Source: an uncultured Alphaproteobacteria bacterium
GTDB lineage: Bacteria > Pseudomonadota > Alphaproteobacteria > Rhodobacterales > Rhodobacteraceae
Assembly: GCA_913051655.1 (NCBI GenBank)
Contig: CAJXHI010000014.1
Location: forward strand, 1-64,000
Direction: 5' to 3'
DNA: 64,000 nt
Shown: positions 11,050-21,212 of the stretch, piece after piece
Layout: the number at the start of each line of letters is the position of its first letter
Position numbering within the stretch: the stretch's first letter is position 1
The notes under the pieces: generated by a model
The model's database searches: none
The model's input: only the letters and a program-made list of their open reading frames with translations
Told to the model about the DNA's origin: nothing
Made by a program: the position numbers and the translations under genes

Positions 11050-12204
11050 ATGAAAAACTCAAGCCGTGGAAGTGTCGATCCGTTTATTGTAATGGATGTT
11101 ATGGAGGCCGCGCGGCAATTAGAGGACTGCGGTCGAAACATAATTCATATGGAAGTTGGACAGCCCTCTACCTCTGCGCCAAAGGCGGCTCTGGATGTTC
11201 TTCGGCGGACGATGTCTGTGGATCCCATAGGGTATACAGTCGCATTAGGCTTGCCAGAGCTTCGGCGTAAAATCGCCGAGTTATACTATGAATGGTATGG
11301 CGTGTCGTTAAACCCTGACAGGGTCGTGGTGACCTCGGGTTCTTCGGCGGCCTTTTTGCTCAGTTTCACGTCCTTGTTTGATTCGGGCGATAAGGTCGGG
11401 ATTGGGGCTCCGGGCTATCCGAGTTATCGGCAGATTTTGAAATCACTTGGGATTTGCCCTGTCGACATAGAGACAGCCGCAGAAAACGGTTACCAGCCTG
11501 TGAGCAATGATCTGAAAGGGCACGATTTAGCCGGGCTGTTGGTGGCTTCTCCAGCGAACCCGACGGGAACAATGTTATCAAAGAAAGCGCTGAGTGATCT
11601 GCTGGCAACATGCCAGAGCATGAATATCGCCTTCATCAGCGATGAAATTTACCACGGTATTGAATACGAAAAGAAAGCTGTCACCGCGCTTGAAATTTCA
11701 GATGAGTGCTACGTGATCAATTCTTTTTCGAAGTACTTTTCTATGACTGGATGGCGAGTCGGGTGGATGGTGGTGCCTGAGGACCATGTCCGTCGTATTG
11801 AACGTGTGGCGCAAAATATGTTCATATGTGCTCCCCATGCCAGTCAGATTGTAGCACTCGCTGCTTTGGAGTGTTCAAAGGAATTGGATGCTAATTTGGA
11901 TGTTTACAGGCTAAATAGAGCGATCATGATAGAAGGGTTGCATGCCGCAGGCTTTGACACCATAACCCCTCCAGACGGCGCTTTTTACATTTACGCGGAT
12001 GTCGGTAGCGTGACTGATGACAGTCTGGCCTTTGCACGTGATATTTTAAACGAGGCTTGGGTTGCTGTGACGCCAGGGCTTGATTTTGATCCTGTGCGGG
12101 GGGTAAAAACGCTTCGCTTTTCCTATGCCAGAAGTACTAAGGAAATTAGAGAAGGGCTAGAACGCTTACAAAAATTCATGCGAGGAAGAGGGCACATTTC
12201 TTGA
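11050..12204 (+). CDS. Pyridoxal-phosphate-dependent aminotransferase class I/II
   Basis: MEVGQPSTSAP, SPANPTGTML, SDEIYHGIEY, NSFSKYFSMTGWRVGW. Confidence 0.92.
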   Translation: MKNSSRGSVDPFIVMDVMEAARQLEDCGRNIIHMEVGQPSTSAPKAALDVLRRTMSVDPIGYTVALGLPELRRKIAELYYEWYGVSLNPDRVVVTSGSSAAFLLSFTSLFDSGDKVGIGAPGYPSYRQILKSLGICPVDIETAAENGYQPVSNDLKGHDLAGLLVASPANPTGTMLSKKALSDLLATCQSMNIAFISDEIYHGIEYEKKAVTALEISDECYVINSFSKYFSMTGWRVGWMVVPEDHVRRIERVAQNMFICAPHASQIVALAALECSKELDANLDVYRLNRAIMIEGLHAAGFDTITPPDGAFYIYADVGSVTDDSLAFARDILNEAWVAVTPGLDFDPVRGVKTLRFSYARSTKEIREGLERLQKFMRGRGHIS

Positions 12205-13457
12205 TCCCCTTCCGTTCGCTTTCCGTGGCTTTTGTATTCGTTGTTCTTGAACTTCTTGGTGGAGGAACAGCGGGCGCTAAGTCAAATGAGCTACCTAAGT
12301 CGACAGCGCAAACAGCTTGGGCAGACTTTCTACCCGAGCGGTCATTCATCAAAGATCGACTCTGGCGTCAAGTTGAAATCAAACTCAATCTCACAAAACA
12401 AGTGCCATATCGCGTTTATGTCCTGTCCTCTCCAAACCGAGTGATCCTCGAATTCGGAACTGTTGGATTTCAACGTTTTGATACTGAGCGATTACTGAGA
12501 AGCAAAAGCATTAAGAAGGCTGAGGTCAGCGGGTTACAAAGTGGTTGGAGTAGGATGTCGCTTGAGCTTGCTAAACCGTTGGGTTTGCAATCTGTCGAAA
12601 TGCAAAGAGATTCTGCAACTGACGCAGCTTTACTGTCACTTTGGCTGGAACCAGTGAGCGAAAAAGAATTTAAAGCACTCACGCAGCTTTATTCTGAAAC
12701 AGAAAATTTGGGTGTCTCAGGAGTAGCAAAAACAACGCTTGCAGATGGTTTGGACCGGGTACGCATAGTTTTGGACCCAGGCCATGGAGGAGAGGATCCG
12801 GGCGCTTTAGCAGGTGGATTGAAAGAATCCGACCTCATGCTGCGGCTTGCGATTGAATTAAAAGAGGCTTTGATGCGCGTTGAGCAGTTTGATGTCTTCT
12901 TGACGCGGACCGATGATCGATTTGTTTCTCTGTGGGAACGTTTGGCTTTTGTGAAAGAAAAGGAGGCGGATCTTTTCATTTCTTTGCATGCGGATGCAAT
13001 AAGCAAAGGTATCGCTTATGGCACGACGGTTTATACCCTTTCTGAAACGGCGAGTGATGAATTAAGTGAAACATTAGCGCATGAGCATGATCGTGCTTCT
13101 ATTCTGGTGGGATCGGATTTAAGCGGTGCTGATGATAGAATTGCTGATATCTTGATTGAAATGGCCTTTACCGAAACGATGCCACGTTCTGAGGCGCTTG
13201 CTAATGTGATGATCGAAGAGCTTCTGCATGAACTTGGATCCGTGAATACGAAGCCGCTGAGAAAAGCGGGTTTTACTGTCCTGAAGTCGCCTGATATCCC
13301 GTCAATTCTCATAGAGGCTGGATTTTTGTCGACCCAAAGTGACCTTGAAAATCTTATTGATCCGCTTTGGCGCGAAAAATTTGTCACTGGCGTGCAAAAA
13401 GCTGTTCAAAATTGGGTAAACAGCGATGCGGCCGATGAAATTAGGCGTAGACAATGA
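12201..13457 (+). CDS. N-acetylmuramoyl-L-alanine amidase (AmiC-like, AMIN + Amidase_3)
   Basis: Signal peptide; RVYVLSSPNRVILEF (AMIN-like); RIVLDPGHGGEDPGA; LFISLHADA; SILIEAGFLST. Confidence 0.93.
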   Translation: MIPFRSLSVAFVFVVLELLGGGTAGAKSNELPKSTAQTAWADFLPERSFIKDRLWRQVEIKLNLTKQVPYRVYVLSSPNRVILEFGTVGFQRFDTERLLRSKSIKKAEVSGLQSGWSRMSLELAKPLGLQSVEMQRDSATDAALLSLWLEPVSEKEFKALTQLYSETENLGVSGVAKTTLADGLDRVRIVLDPGHGGEDPGALAGGLKESDLMLRLAIELKEALMRVEQFDVFLTRTDDRFVSLWERLAFVKEKEADLFISLHADAISKGIAYGTTVYTLSETASDELSETLAHEHDRASILVGSDLSGADDRIADILIEMAFTETMPRSEALANVMIEELLHELGSVNTKPLRKAGFTVLKSPDIPSILIEAGFLSTQSDLENLIDPLWREKFVTGVQKAVQNWVNSDAADEIRRRQ

Positions 13458-13543
13458 GCGAAAGAATGGCATTCTAGAATGACCGGCTTTTGACGTGGTT
13501 TCAATCCTTACCTAAATAAACATAATAGAAGGAGGGCGTCAGC

Positions 13544-16093
13544 GTGATTAGAGTAAGCTTATCCTTTTTGGGTAGCATCTTTACGTTTGTGACCTTGGGG
13601 ATCGTTGGGGTCGCAATTGGCATCGGCGGGGTATTTTGGATTTACGGACGCGATCTGCCCTCATATACTTCTCTTGCGCAATATCAACCTCCGATTATCA
13701 GCCGGATTTACTCCTCCCGAGGTCAGCTGATTGACGAATTCGCCCGAGAGCGGCGCATGTTTACGGCAGCTGAGAACATCCCGGACTTGGTCAAACAGGC
13801 TTTCATTTCGGCAGAGGATAAAAATTTCTACACCCACCCTGGATACGATTTGCGCGGTATTGCGTCTAGCATTGTTGATGCTGTGCGCAGTGGTGGTATA
13901 CGGTTGCGCGGGGCCTCCACCATTCCGCAGCAGGTCATAAAAAACTTTTTACTGGATGGATCAAGGCGTGCTGAACGGAAGGTCAAGGAAATAATTCTAG
14001 CCACCCGCATTGAGGGCGCTCTAAGTAAAGAAAAAATTCTTGAACTTTATCTTAACGAAATATTTCTCGGACAAAATTCTTACGGCGTAACCGCTGCGGC
14101 GCAGACCTATTTCAACAAAACGCTTGATGAGCTGGCTCCGAACGAGGCGGCGTTCCTCGCATCACTTCCCAAAGCGCCATCTGATTTTCATCCTGTGCGC
14201 CGCAAAGACCGGCTTCTGTCACGTCGTAATTATGTTCTGCAGGAAATGTTGCAGAATGGATATCTGGATCAGGCGACCTACAAACAGGAAATAGAAATGC
14301 CGCTCCTTTCTGTTCAAAATGGAGATTTTAACAGCTACCGTTCGGCTATACCAGACAGGGATTACTTTACCGATGAAATAAGACGCCAATTGAGCAAAGA
14401 TTTTGGTGAAGAGACGTTTTTTTCCGGTGGTATGACTATTCGTGCCACCCTTGATCCTGCGCTACAAAGGACAGCACGTTTGGCGCTGCAAAGCGCATTA
14501 GAAGCCTACGACCGTAAACAGGGCGTCTGGCGGGGAACCGGTTTATCCCTGCCTGAAGATGTGTTGTCTGATGAGGGAAGCTGGCGCGCAGCTTTGAAAG
14601 CTGCCTCTGTTCCAAGGGATATTGACTTGGACGGACAATGGTATCCCGCTGCGGTTCTAGGCTTTACCAATACTTCCGCGCGCATTGGTATAGAAAGTGT
14701 TGAGGACGATGAAGATGGGCATTGGATATCCGAACAAGATGTGAGTTGGGCCGGAAAGGCAAACGAGACTGGTTCTGCTGGTCCTAAGGCTAAAAGCGCA
14801 AAAGATCTTTTATCGCTGGGCGATGTGGTTTTAGTGCGCCGTATTTTGAACGAAGATGGGAGTTTTAATCGTTGGTCATTGCGCCAAATATCCGATGTGC
14901 AGGGCGCGTTTATGGCGATGGATGTGAATAGTGGTCGTATCTTGGCAATGCAGGGTGGATTTGCATATAGCGATTCCGTATTTAATCGCGCAACACAGGC
15001 AGCCCGGCAGCCCGGCTCCTCTTTTAAGCCTTTTGTCTATGCGGCAGCTTTGGACAGCGGATATTCCCCTGCAACCATCATCGTGGATGCGCCGATTGAA
15101 ATCGATACTCCTGCGGGGTTGTGGACACCTAAAAATGCGTCTCGGAAATTTTACGGCGCGACGCCCTTGCGCACAGGAATTGAACAGTCGCGCAATTTGA
15201 TGACTATTCGCCTCGCTCAAGAGGTCGGTATAGACACTATCGGTAGATACGCAGAGCGATTTGGAGTCTACGATGATATGGGTCAATTCCTTGCAAATTC
15301 ACTAGGATCCGAGGAAACGACACTGTTCAAAATAGTTGCCGCCTATGCAATGTTCGCCAATGGTGGAGAAAGGGTTGTTCCAACGCTCGTGGACCGTGTA
15401 CAGAATAGATACGGAAAAACGGTCTATCAGCACGACCTTCGCAGCTGTGTGAATTGTGACAATGCCTATTTGACCAGTGGAACAGCACCGACCATCCTGT
15501 CTGAGCGTGAAAGGGTGATGGATGCCATCACAGCCTATCAACTTACCTCTATGATGCAGGGCGTTGTAGAGCGGGGAACAGCAAAGGATTATATTACACT
15601 TCCTGTTCCCGTAGCGGGCAAAACAGGGACCACAAATGATGCCAAAGATGTTTGGTTCGTTGGTTTTACAAGCAATATTGTTGCGGGCTGTTATATAGGT
15701 CATGATATTCCAAAAGCTCTTGGGGCTGGGTACTTTGGTGGCTCTGCCTGTGGGCCTGTTTTCACGAACTTCATGACGGCTGCAATCGAAAAATATGGAG
15801 GTGGCGAGTTTGTTGTGCCCGAGGGTGGACAATTTATCAATATCGACCGCTTCAGTGGATCGCGCCTCTCTGATGATGCAGAGGGAGAGAATGTTGTCGC
15901 AGAATATTTTCGTGAAGGCGATGAACCGGTATTTGGCGTTGCCTTTGATGGTGGTTTTTCCATGGGTAGCAATTTTGAGCTCATCGATCCGGAAGACGCC
16001 ATTGGTCGTACGGTTGTCACCTCAACTGGGGAAACGGGTGTCGTCGGGGGTAACGCCAGCATTGGGTCAATTTCTTCAGGCGGTCTTTATTAG
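13544..16093 (+). CDS. mrcA: Penicillin-binding protein 1A (bifunctional transglycosylase/transpeptidase); GTG start
   Basis: FISAEDKNFYTHPGYDLRGI, RGASTIPQQVIKNFLL, ARQPGSSFKPFVYAAAL, VAGKTGTTNDAKDVWFVGFT. Confidence 0.95.
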   Translation: MIRVSLSFLGSIFTFVTLGIVGVAIGIGGVFWIYGRDLPSYTSLAQYQPPIISRIYSSRGQLIDEFARERRMFTAAENIPDLVKQAFISAEDKNFYTHPGYDLRGIASSIVDAVRSGGIRLRGASTIPQQVIKNFLLDGSRRAERKVKEIILATRIEGALSKEKILELYLNEIFLGQNSYGVTAAAQTYFNKTLDELAPNEAAFLASLPKAPSDFHPVRRKDRLLSRRNYVLQEMLQNGYLDQATYKQEIEMPLLSVQNGDFNSYRSAIPDRDYFTDEIRRQLSKDFGEETFFSGGMTIRATLDPALQRTARLALQSALEAYDRKQGVWRGTGLSLPEDVLSDEGSWRAALKAASVPRDIDLDGQWYPAAVLGFTNTSARIGIESVEDDEDGHWISEQDVSWAGKANETGSAGPKAKSAKDLLSLGDVVLVRRILNEDGSFNRWSLRQISDVQGAFMAMDVNSGRILAMQGGFAYSDSVFNRATQAARQPGSSFKPFVYAAALDSGYSPATIIVDAPIEIDTPAGLWTPKNASRKFYGATPLRTGIEQSRNLMTIRLAQEVGIDTIGRYAERFGVYDDMGQFLANSLGSEETTLFKIVAAYAMFANGGERVVPTLVDRVQNRYGKTVYQHDLRSCVNCDNAYLTSGTAPTILSERERVMDAITAYQLTSMMQGVVERGTAKDYITLPVPVAGKTGTTNDAKDVWFVGFTSNIVAGCYIGHDIPKALGAGYFGGSACGPVFTNFMTAAIEKYGGGEFVVPEGGQFINIDRFSGSRLSDDAEGENVVAEYFREGDEPVFGVAFDGGFSMGSNFELIDPEDAIGRTVVTSTGETGVVGGNASIGSISSGGLY

Positions 16094-16171
16094 TTCATTT
16101 GTCTGCAATGGACTTGCGAGCTCACGTTGGCTGCGATAAATCAGTAACACAAAGACAAAACGAGATATCCA

Positions 16172-17299
16172 ATGCGCGCTGAGATCCAAAATTTTGCTGC
16201 GGAGATTGAAAAATCGCTCGAACTTTTGCGCCAACGAATGGATTGGGCTTCTGTTCCCCATCGTTTAGATGAACTCAACGCGCGCGTTGAGGCTCCGGAC
16301 CTTTGGGACAATCCGCAAAAGGCACAAAAGTTGATGCAGGAACGACAAGCACTCGTGGACGCGGTTGCGATTCATGATAGCATCAAGCAAGATTTAAAAG
16401 ACATGATAGATCTCATTGAATTGGGCGAAAAAGAGGAGGATGCAGAGGTTGTCTCGGATGCGGAGCAGTCGCTCAAAACGCTTGCAAGAAAAGCTGCTGA
16501 AAAAGAGCTAGAAGCGCTGTTAAATGGCGAAGCAGACTCGAACGATACCTTTCTAGAGGTTCATTCTGGTGCAGGTGGTACAGAAAGCTGTGATTGGGCC
16601 TCAATGCTGGCACGGATGTATGTACGCTGGGCAGAAAAACGTGGCTATAAAGTTGAAATGCAATCCGAAACTCCGGGTGACGAAGCTGGGATCAAATCAG
16701 TGACGTATAAAGTCAGCGGGCATAATGCCTATGGCTGGCTAAAATCTGAAAGTGGCGTTCATCGTCTGGTGCGTATTTCTCCGTTTGATTCGGCCGCTAA
16801 GCGGCACACTTCGTTTTCCTCTGTCTGGATCTATCCTGTAGTGGATGACAATATCGAAGTGGAGGTCAATCCAGCTGATATTCGGATTGATACCTATCGA
16901 TCATCAGGGGCTGGTGGACAGCACGTTAACACAACAGACTCTGCCGTAAGAATTACACACCATCCTACGGGTATTGTGGTAACAAGTTCGGAAAAATCCC
17001 AGCATCAGAACCGGGATATTGCTATGAAAGCTTTGAAATCGCGCCTTTATCAGATGGAGTTGGATCGCCGAAACGCAGCGATTAACGATGCCCATGAAAC
17101 CAAAGGGGATGCTGGTTGGGGAAATCAGATCCGATCTTATGTATTGCAGCCCTATCAAATGGTGAAAGATCTGCGCACAAACCATGAAACATCTGATACC
17201 AAGGGTGTTCTTGATGGCGACCTTGATACCTTTATGGCGGCAACACTTGCTATGGATGTGTCTGGCAAATCACGGGCTGATGCGGCAGCCGAAGATTGA
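16172..17299 (+). CDS. prfB: Peptide chain release factor 2 (no programmed frameshift)
   Basis: [34 protein letters not shown] (GGQ), SPF anticodon-like motif. Confidence 0.96.
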   Translation: MRAEIQNFAAEIEKSLELLRQRMDWASVPHRLDELNARVEAPDLWDNPQKAQKLMQERQALVDAVAIHDSIKQDLKDMIDLIELGEKEEDAEVVSDAEQSLKTLARKAAEKELEALLNGEADSNDTFLEVHSGAGGTESCDWASMLARMYVRWAEKRGYKVEMQSETPGDEAGIKSVTYKVSGHNAYGWLKSESGVHRLVRISPFDSAAKRHTSFSSVWIYPVVDDNIEVEVNPADIRIDTYRSSGAGGQHVNTTDSAVRITHHPTGIVVTSSEKSQHQNRDIAMKALKSRLYQMELDRRNAAINDAHETKGDAGWGNQIRSYVLQPYQMVKDLRTNHETSDTKGVLDGDLDTFMAATLAMDVSGKSRADAAAED

Positions 17300-17379
17300 T
17301 GTTAATTGTTTCGAATTTGATAATCTTCTTGATTTTCGTCTCGCACAGGTAAATGATCGTTAAAATTTACGAGGATGAA

Positions 17380-18795
17380 ATGGCGTTTCACTTTACCCCC
17401 GCTTATGAGCTGATCGACGATCTTTCAACGAAAAAGCTTAGTTCTGTAGATATTTTGAAATCCACAATCGGACGGATTTGGGACGTTAATGAACATGTCA
17501 ACGCCATTGTGTCTTTGCGAGAAGAACAAGATCTCTTGGAGGATGCCGCCGCCGCTGATGCAACACCGATGGATCAACGTGGTGCACTCCACGGCATTCC
17601 GATAGCTATTAAAGATCTCGCCAATGCCAAAGGAATTCTGACTACCGAAGGCTCCCCAATATATGCAAATCGTGTCGCTGTAGAAGACGATCTGATTGTT
17701 GAACGTATTCGCAAAGCAGGTGCTATCATCATTGGTAAAACAAATACCCCAGAATTTGGTCTGGGTAGCCACACATACAATCCCGTTTTTGGAACAACGC
17801 TGAACCCTTATGACCTTACGCGCTCTGCCGGGGGATCTTCTGGTGGCGCGGCCGTGTCTCTGGCAACTGGAATGCTTTCTATTGCGGATGGCTCTGATAT
17901 GATGGGAAGCCTGCGCAACCCTGCGGCATGGAACAATGTCTATGGAATGCGGCCAAGCTGGGGGTTGGTGCCCTCGGATCCGGATGGTGATCTGTTTTTG
18001 CATTCTCTGGCCACCAGCGGCCCTATGGCGCGCAATCCTAGGGATCTTGCGCTTTTGCTCTCTGTGATAAGCGGTGAACACGCTAAAGTGCCTAATAGCT
18101 TTTCCAATCCAAATCTGATGCCGGTAAATGCAGCAGATTTGAAGGGAAAACGCATCGGTTGGCTTGGCGATTGGAGCGGCAATCTAAAATTTGAAGCTGG
18201 TCTTTTCGAGGCATCGGAGAAGGCTGTTTCACAATTTGTAGCCTTGGGCGCGACGGTTGATTTGGTGGCCCCTAATTTTTCCGCAGAAAATCTTTGGGAA
18301 AGCTGGACAAAGCTGCGCTCTTGGAAACTGGCCTCATCGCATCAACATTTTTTGGATGACCCAGTGTTCTCAAACCAATTGAAACCTGCGGTCATATGGG
18401 AAATCGAAAACGGAAGATCTTTGAGTACACAAGATGTAAATAATGCCAGCAAACATAGGTCGGATTGGTTCTTGTGTGCAGCTGAGATGTTTGAAACTTA
18501 TGATCTTCTTGTGCTTCCTTCGACGCAAACTTGGCCTTTTGAAGCGGACAAGCCGCATCCAACAGAAATCGATGGCATAAAAATGGATACGTATCATCGC
18601 TGGATGGAGGTTGTAATCCCTGCAGGACTGTTGGGATTGCCCGTGGTGAATGTTCCTGCTGGATTTGGAGAAAATGATCTGCCATTCGGCCTGCAACTGA
18701 TCGGTCCTAAGAAAAGCGATCACACGTTGCTTGCGTTCGCGGAAGCCTGGCATGAGCTTTTCAACTGGCCAGGAAGCCGCCCACCGACAATCTGA
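17380..18795 (+). CDS. Amidase family protein (amidase signature)
   Basis: GIPIAIKDLANAKG, GSSGGAAVSLATGMLSIADGSDMMGSLRNPAA. Confidence 0.93.
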   Translation: MAFHFTPAYELIDDLSTKKLSSVDILKSTIGRIWDVNEHVNAIVSLREEQDLLEDAAAADATPMDQRGALHGIPIAIKDLANAKGILTTEGSPIYANRVAVEDDLIVERIRKAGAIIIGKTNTPEFGLGSHTYNPVFGTTLNPYDLTRSAGGSSGGAAVSLATGMLSIADGSDMMGSLRNPAAWNNVYGMRPSWGLVPSDPDGDLFLHSLATSGPMARNPRDLALLLSVISGEHAKVPNSFSNPNLMPVNAADLKGKRIGWLGDWSGNLKFEAGLFEASEKAVSQFVALGATVDLVAPNFSAENLWESWTKLRSWKLASSHQHFLDDPVFSNQLKPAVIWEIENGRSLSTQDVNNASKHRSDWFLCAAEMFETYDLLVLPSTQTWPFEADKPHPTEIDGIKMDTYHRWMEVVIPAGLLGLPVVNVPAGFGENDLPFGLQLIGPKKSDHTLLAFAEAWHELFNWPGSRPPTI

Positions 18796-18903
18796 CGCGC
18801 AATGCGGTTCTGAGATTTTGGGTAATATTGAAGTATCGTAAAACCATTGCGTGTAAGGGTGAGCTTGGATATCTGAAATAAAAACGTAAATCAGGAGTGA
18901 TCA

Positions 18904-19833
18904 GTGGCACGAGCATTTATTTGTCCCGGGCAGGGCGCGCAGAGTGTTGGTATGGGCAAAGCGCTTGCAGAGGCCTATGCCGAATCAAAGCAAGTCTTTG
19001 AAGAAGTGGATGAAGCGCTGGGCGAATCCCTAAGTAGCTTAATTTGGGACGGCGATATTGATGCATTGACCCTCACAGAAAATGCGCAACCTGCTTTGAT
19101 GACAACCTCTCTTGCTGCGGCACGAGCTTTGTCACGAGAAGGGATGGGAGTCGAAAGCGCCGATTATGTAGCGGGCCATTCTTTAGGTGAATATTCCGCG
19201 CTTGCTATTGCTGGGGCGTTTAGCGTTGCTGATGCAGCGCGATTACTGCGAACCCGCGGTAAGGCCATGCAAGCAGCGGTGCCTGTCGGAGTGGGCGCGA
19301 TGGCAGCACTACTCGGGCTTGATTTTGAAACAGCAAGCAAAGTTGCCAAAGAAGCGGCAGGTGATGAGGTGTGCGAAGCAGCCAATGATAATGACCCAGC
19401 CCAAGTCGTTGTATCCGGTCACAAGGGAGCAGTTGAACGCGCGGTGGACCTTGCAAAAGCACATGGCGCAAAACGCGCTGTGCTGCTGCCAGTCAGTGCA
19501 CCGTTTCATTGTTCGCTTATGGCGTCCGCAGCCGAGGTAATGAAAGAGGCGCTTTCCGAAGCTAAAATCATAGTGCCTTCAGTCCCAGTTGTTGCGAACG
19601 TCAAAGCAGAGGCGGTCAGTGACCCTGACGAAATCCGAAAATTATTGATCCAACAGGTCACGGGGTCTGTGCGTTGGCGAGAGTCGGTGATGTGGATGGC
19701 GCGACGTAACGTGACAGAAATTTGGGAAATTGGAGCTGGAAAAGCACTTAGCGGCATGGTTCGCCGCATTGATCGGGCAGTCGAGTGTAAAAACATTGGG
19801 TCGCCGGAAGATATCGTTGCACTGCTAAATTAA
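18904..19833 (+). CDS. fabD: Malonyl-CoA:ACP transacylase
   Basis: FICPGQGAQSVGMGKAL, GHSLGEYSALAIAGA; followed by fabG-acpP-fabF. Confidence 0.97.
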   Translation: MARAFICPGQGAQSVGMGKALAEAYAESKQVFEEVDEALGESLSSLIWDGDIDALTLTENAQPALMTTSLAAARALSREGMGVESADYVAGHSLGEYSALAIAGAFSVADAARLLRTRGKAMQAAVPVGVGAMAALLGLDFETASKVAKEAAGDEVCEAANDNDPAQVVVSGHKGAVERAVDLAKAHGAKRAVLLPVSAPFHCSLMASAAEVMKEALSEAKIIVPSVPVVANVKAEAVSDPDEIRKLLIQQVTGSVRWRESVMWMARRNVTEIWEIGAGKALSGMVRRIDRAVECKNIGSPEDIVALLN

Positions 19834-19851
19834 TTGAAAAAAGGCTATGTT

Positions 19852-20589
19852 ATGTATGATTTAAAAGGAAAAAACGCTCTCATCACAGGTGCCTCAGGTG
19901 GTATTGGCGGGGCGATTTCTAAAGCACTTCATAGTGCTGGAGCGATAGTTACGCTTAGTGGTACGCGCAGCGCGACACTTGAAGAATTGGCGCAGGATCT
20001 GGGCGGTAACGTCCATGTTTTACTCTGTAATCTTTCGGATATGGAGGCGGTCGACGCGCTACCAAAGCGAGCGACAGAAGCCATGGGAAGTGTTGATATT
20101 CTGATTAATAATGCCGGTGTTACTCGGGATAATCTATTCATGCGGATGTCTGACGATGAATGGCAGAACGTAATGGATGTTAACCTGACTGCGACGATGA
20201 AAATTTGCAAGGGTGTGCTGCGGGGCATGATGAAGGCTCGTTGGGGACGGATCATCAACATCAGTTCTATTGTTGGGGCGACTGGCAATCTGGGTCAGGC
20301 CAATTATGCGGCCTCTAAGGCGGGCATGGTTGGGATGTCAAAATCGCTTGCCTATGAGGTGGCGAAACGTGGTATTACTGTAAACGCGATTGCACCAGGT
20401 TTTATAAAAACAGCGATGACTGATAAGATGAATTTCGATCAGATAGCAAAGATTATGGAACAAATACCTATGGGGCGTATGGGACACGCCGAAGAAATCG
20501 CTGCAGCAGCCCTTTATCTTGCAAGTGAGCAAGCAGGTTACATCACCGGGACTACCCTGCATGTGAATGGCGGCATGGCGATGATTTGA
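19852..20589 (+). CDS. fabG: 3-oxoacyl-ACP reductase
   Basis: ALITGASGGIGGAIS, NNAGVTRDNLFMRM, NYAASKAGMVG; ATG at 19852 preferred over the TTG at 19834. Confidence 0.97.
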   Translation: MYDLKGKNALITGASGGIGGAISKALHSAGAIVTLSGTRSATLEELAQDLGGNVHVLLCNLSDMEAVDALPKRATEAMGSVDILINNAGVTRDNLFMRMSDDEWQNVMDVNLTATMKICKGVLRGMMKARWGRIINISSIVGATGNLGQANYAASKAGMVGMSKSLAYEVAKRGITVNAIAPGFIKTAMTDKMNFDQIAKIMEQIPMGRMGHAEEIAAAALYLASEQAGYITGTTLHVNGGMAMI

Positions 20590-20808
20590 GAATGGACGTA
20601 ACGATAAGTCAAAAGGTGTGCCAATTTCTTCCTTCAAACCATTTGCCAAAACAGAAACCTGTGATATAGGCGGCGCAGACATCGTTTGAACCCTTCGGTG
20701 AAGACGGTTAGGCTTGTAGCAGACATGCCAGCGTTAAACTCTCTGGAGACCACCTTCTCCTCGGGGAGGGAAATTGGGTGGGTACCCGTCGAAGATGAGG
20801 AATTTAAA

Positions 20809-21042
20809 ATGAGCGATACCGCAGAGCGCGTAAAAAAAATTGTTGTCGAACACTTGGGCGTAGAAGAAGACAAAGTTGTCGAAAATGCGTCTTTCATTGA
20901 TGATCTTGGCGCAGACAGCCTTGATACAGTTGAATTAGTCATGGCTTTTGAAGAAGAGTTTGGTATCGAAATCCCAGATGATGCCGCAGAAAACATCCAA
21001 ACTTTTGGCGATGCTGTCAAATTTATTGATAACGCTGGATAA
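20809..21042 (+). CDS. acpP: Acyl carrier protein
   Basis: 77 aa; [29 protein letters not shown]. Confidence 0.98.
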   Translation: MSDTAERVKKIVVEHLGVEEDKVVENASFIDDLGADSLDTVELVMAFEEEFGIEIPDDAAENIQTFGDAVKFIDNAG

Positions 21043-21070
21043 TTTAGCTCACACAAGAATGAAATATGAA

Positions 21071-21100
21071 CCCTTGTCCGCGGACAAGGGTTTTGTTTTA
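21071..21100 (+). terminator. Rho-independent terminator after acpP
   Basis: Perfect CCCTTGTCCG/CGGACAAGGG hairpin followed by TTTTGTTTTA. Confidence 0.88.
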
Positions 21101-21212
21101 TTTAGGGACGCATGTTGTGAGCTCTACATTCTGAATGCTCTGGGACTTGCCCTTTGGGCGAGTGTCGCGATAGGAGTATTAATGTGATTTGATTTAAGAG
21201 AGAGGCAGTCAT

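Noticed and set aside
14876-15832. Long antisense ORFs (136 and 176 aa) opposite mrcA
   Set aside because: They lie fully within the strongly supported PBP1A gene, have low-complexity/atypical composition and no recognisable motif; shadow ORFs.
16172-17299. Possible programmed +1 frameshift in prfB
   Set aside because: The reading frame is continuous from the N-terminus; no in-frame UGA/shift site.
17425-18081. 218-aa minus-strand ORF opposite the amidase gene
   Set aside because: Complete overlap with a well-supported amidase; no family motif; shadow ORF.
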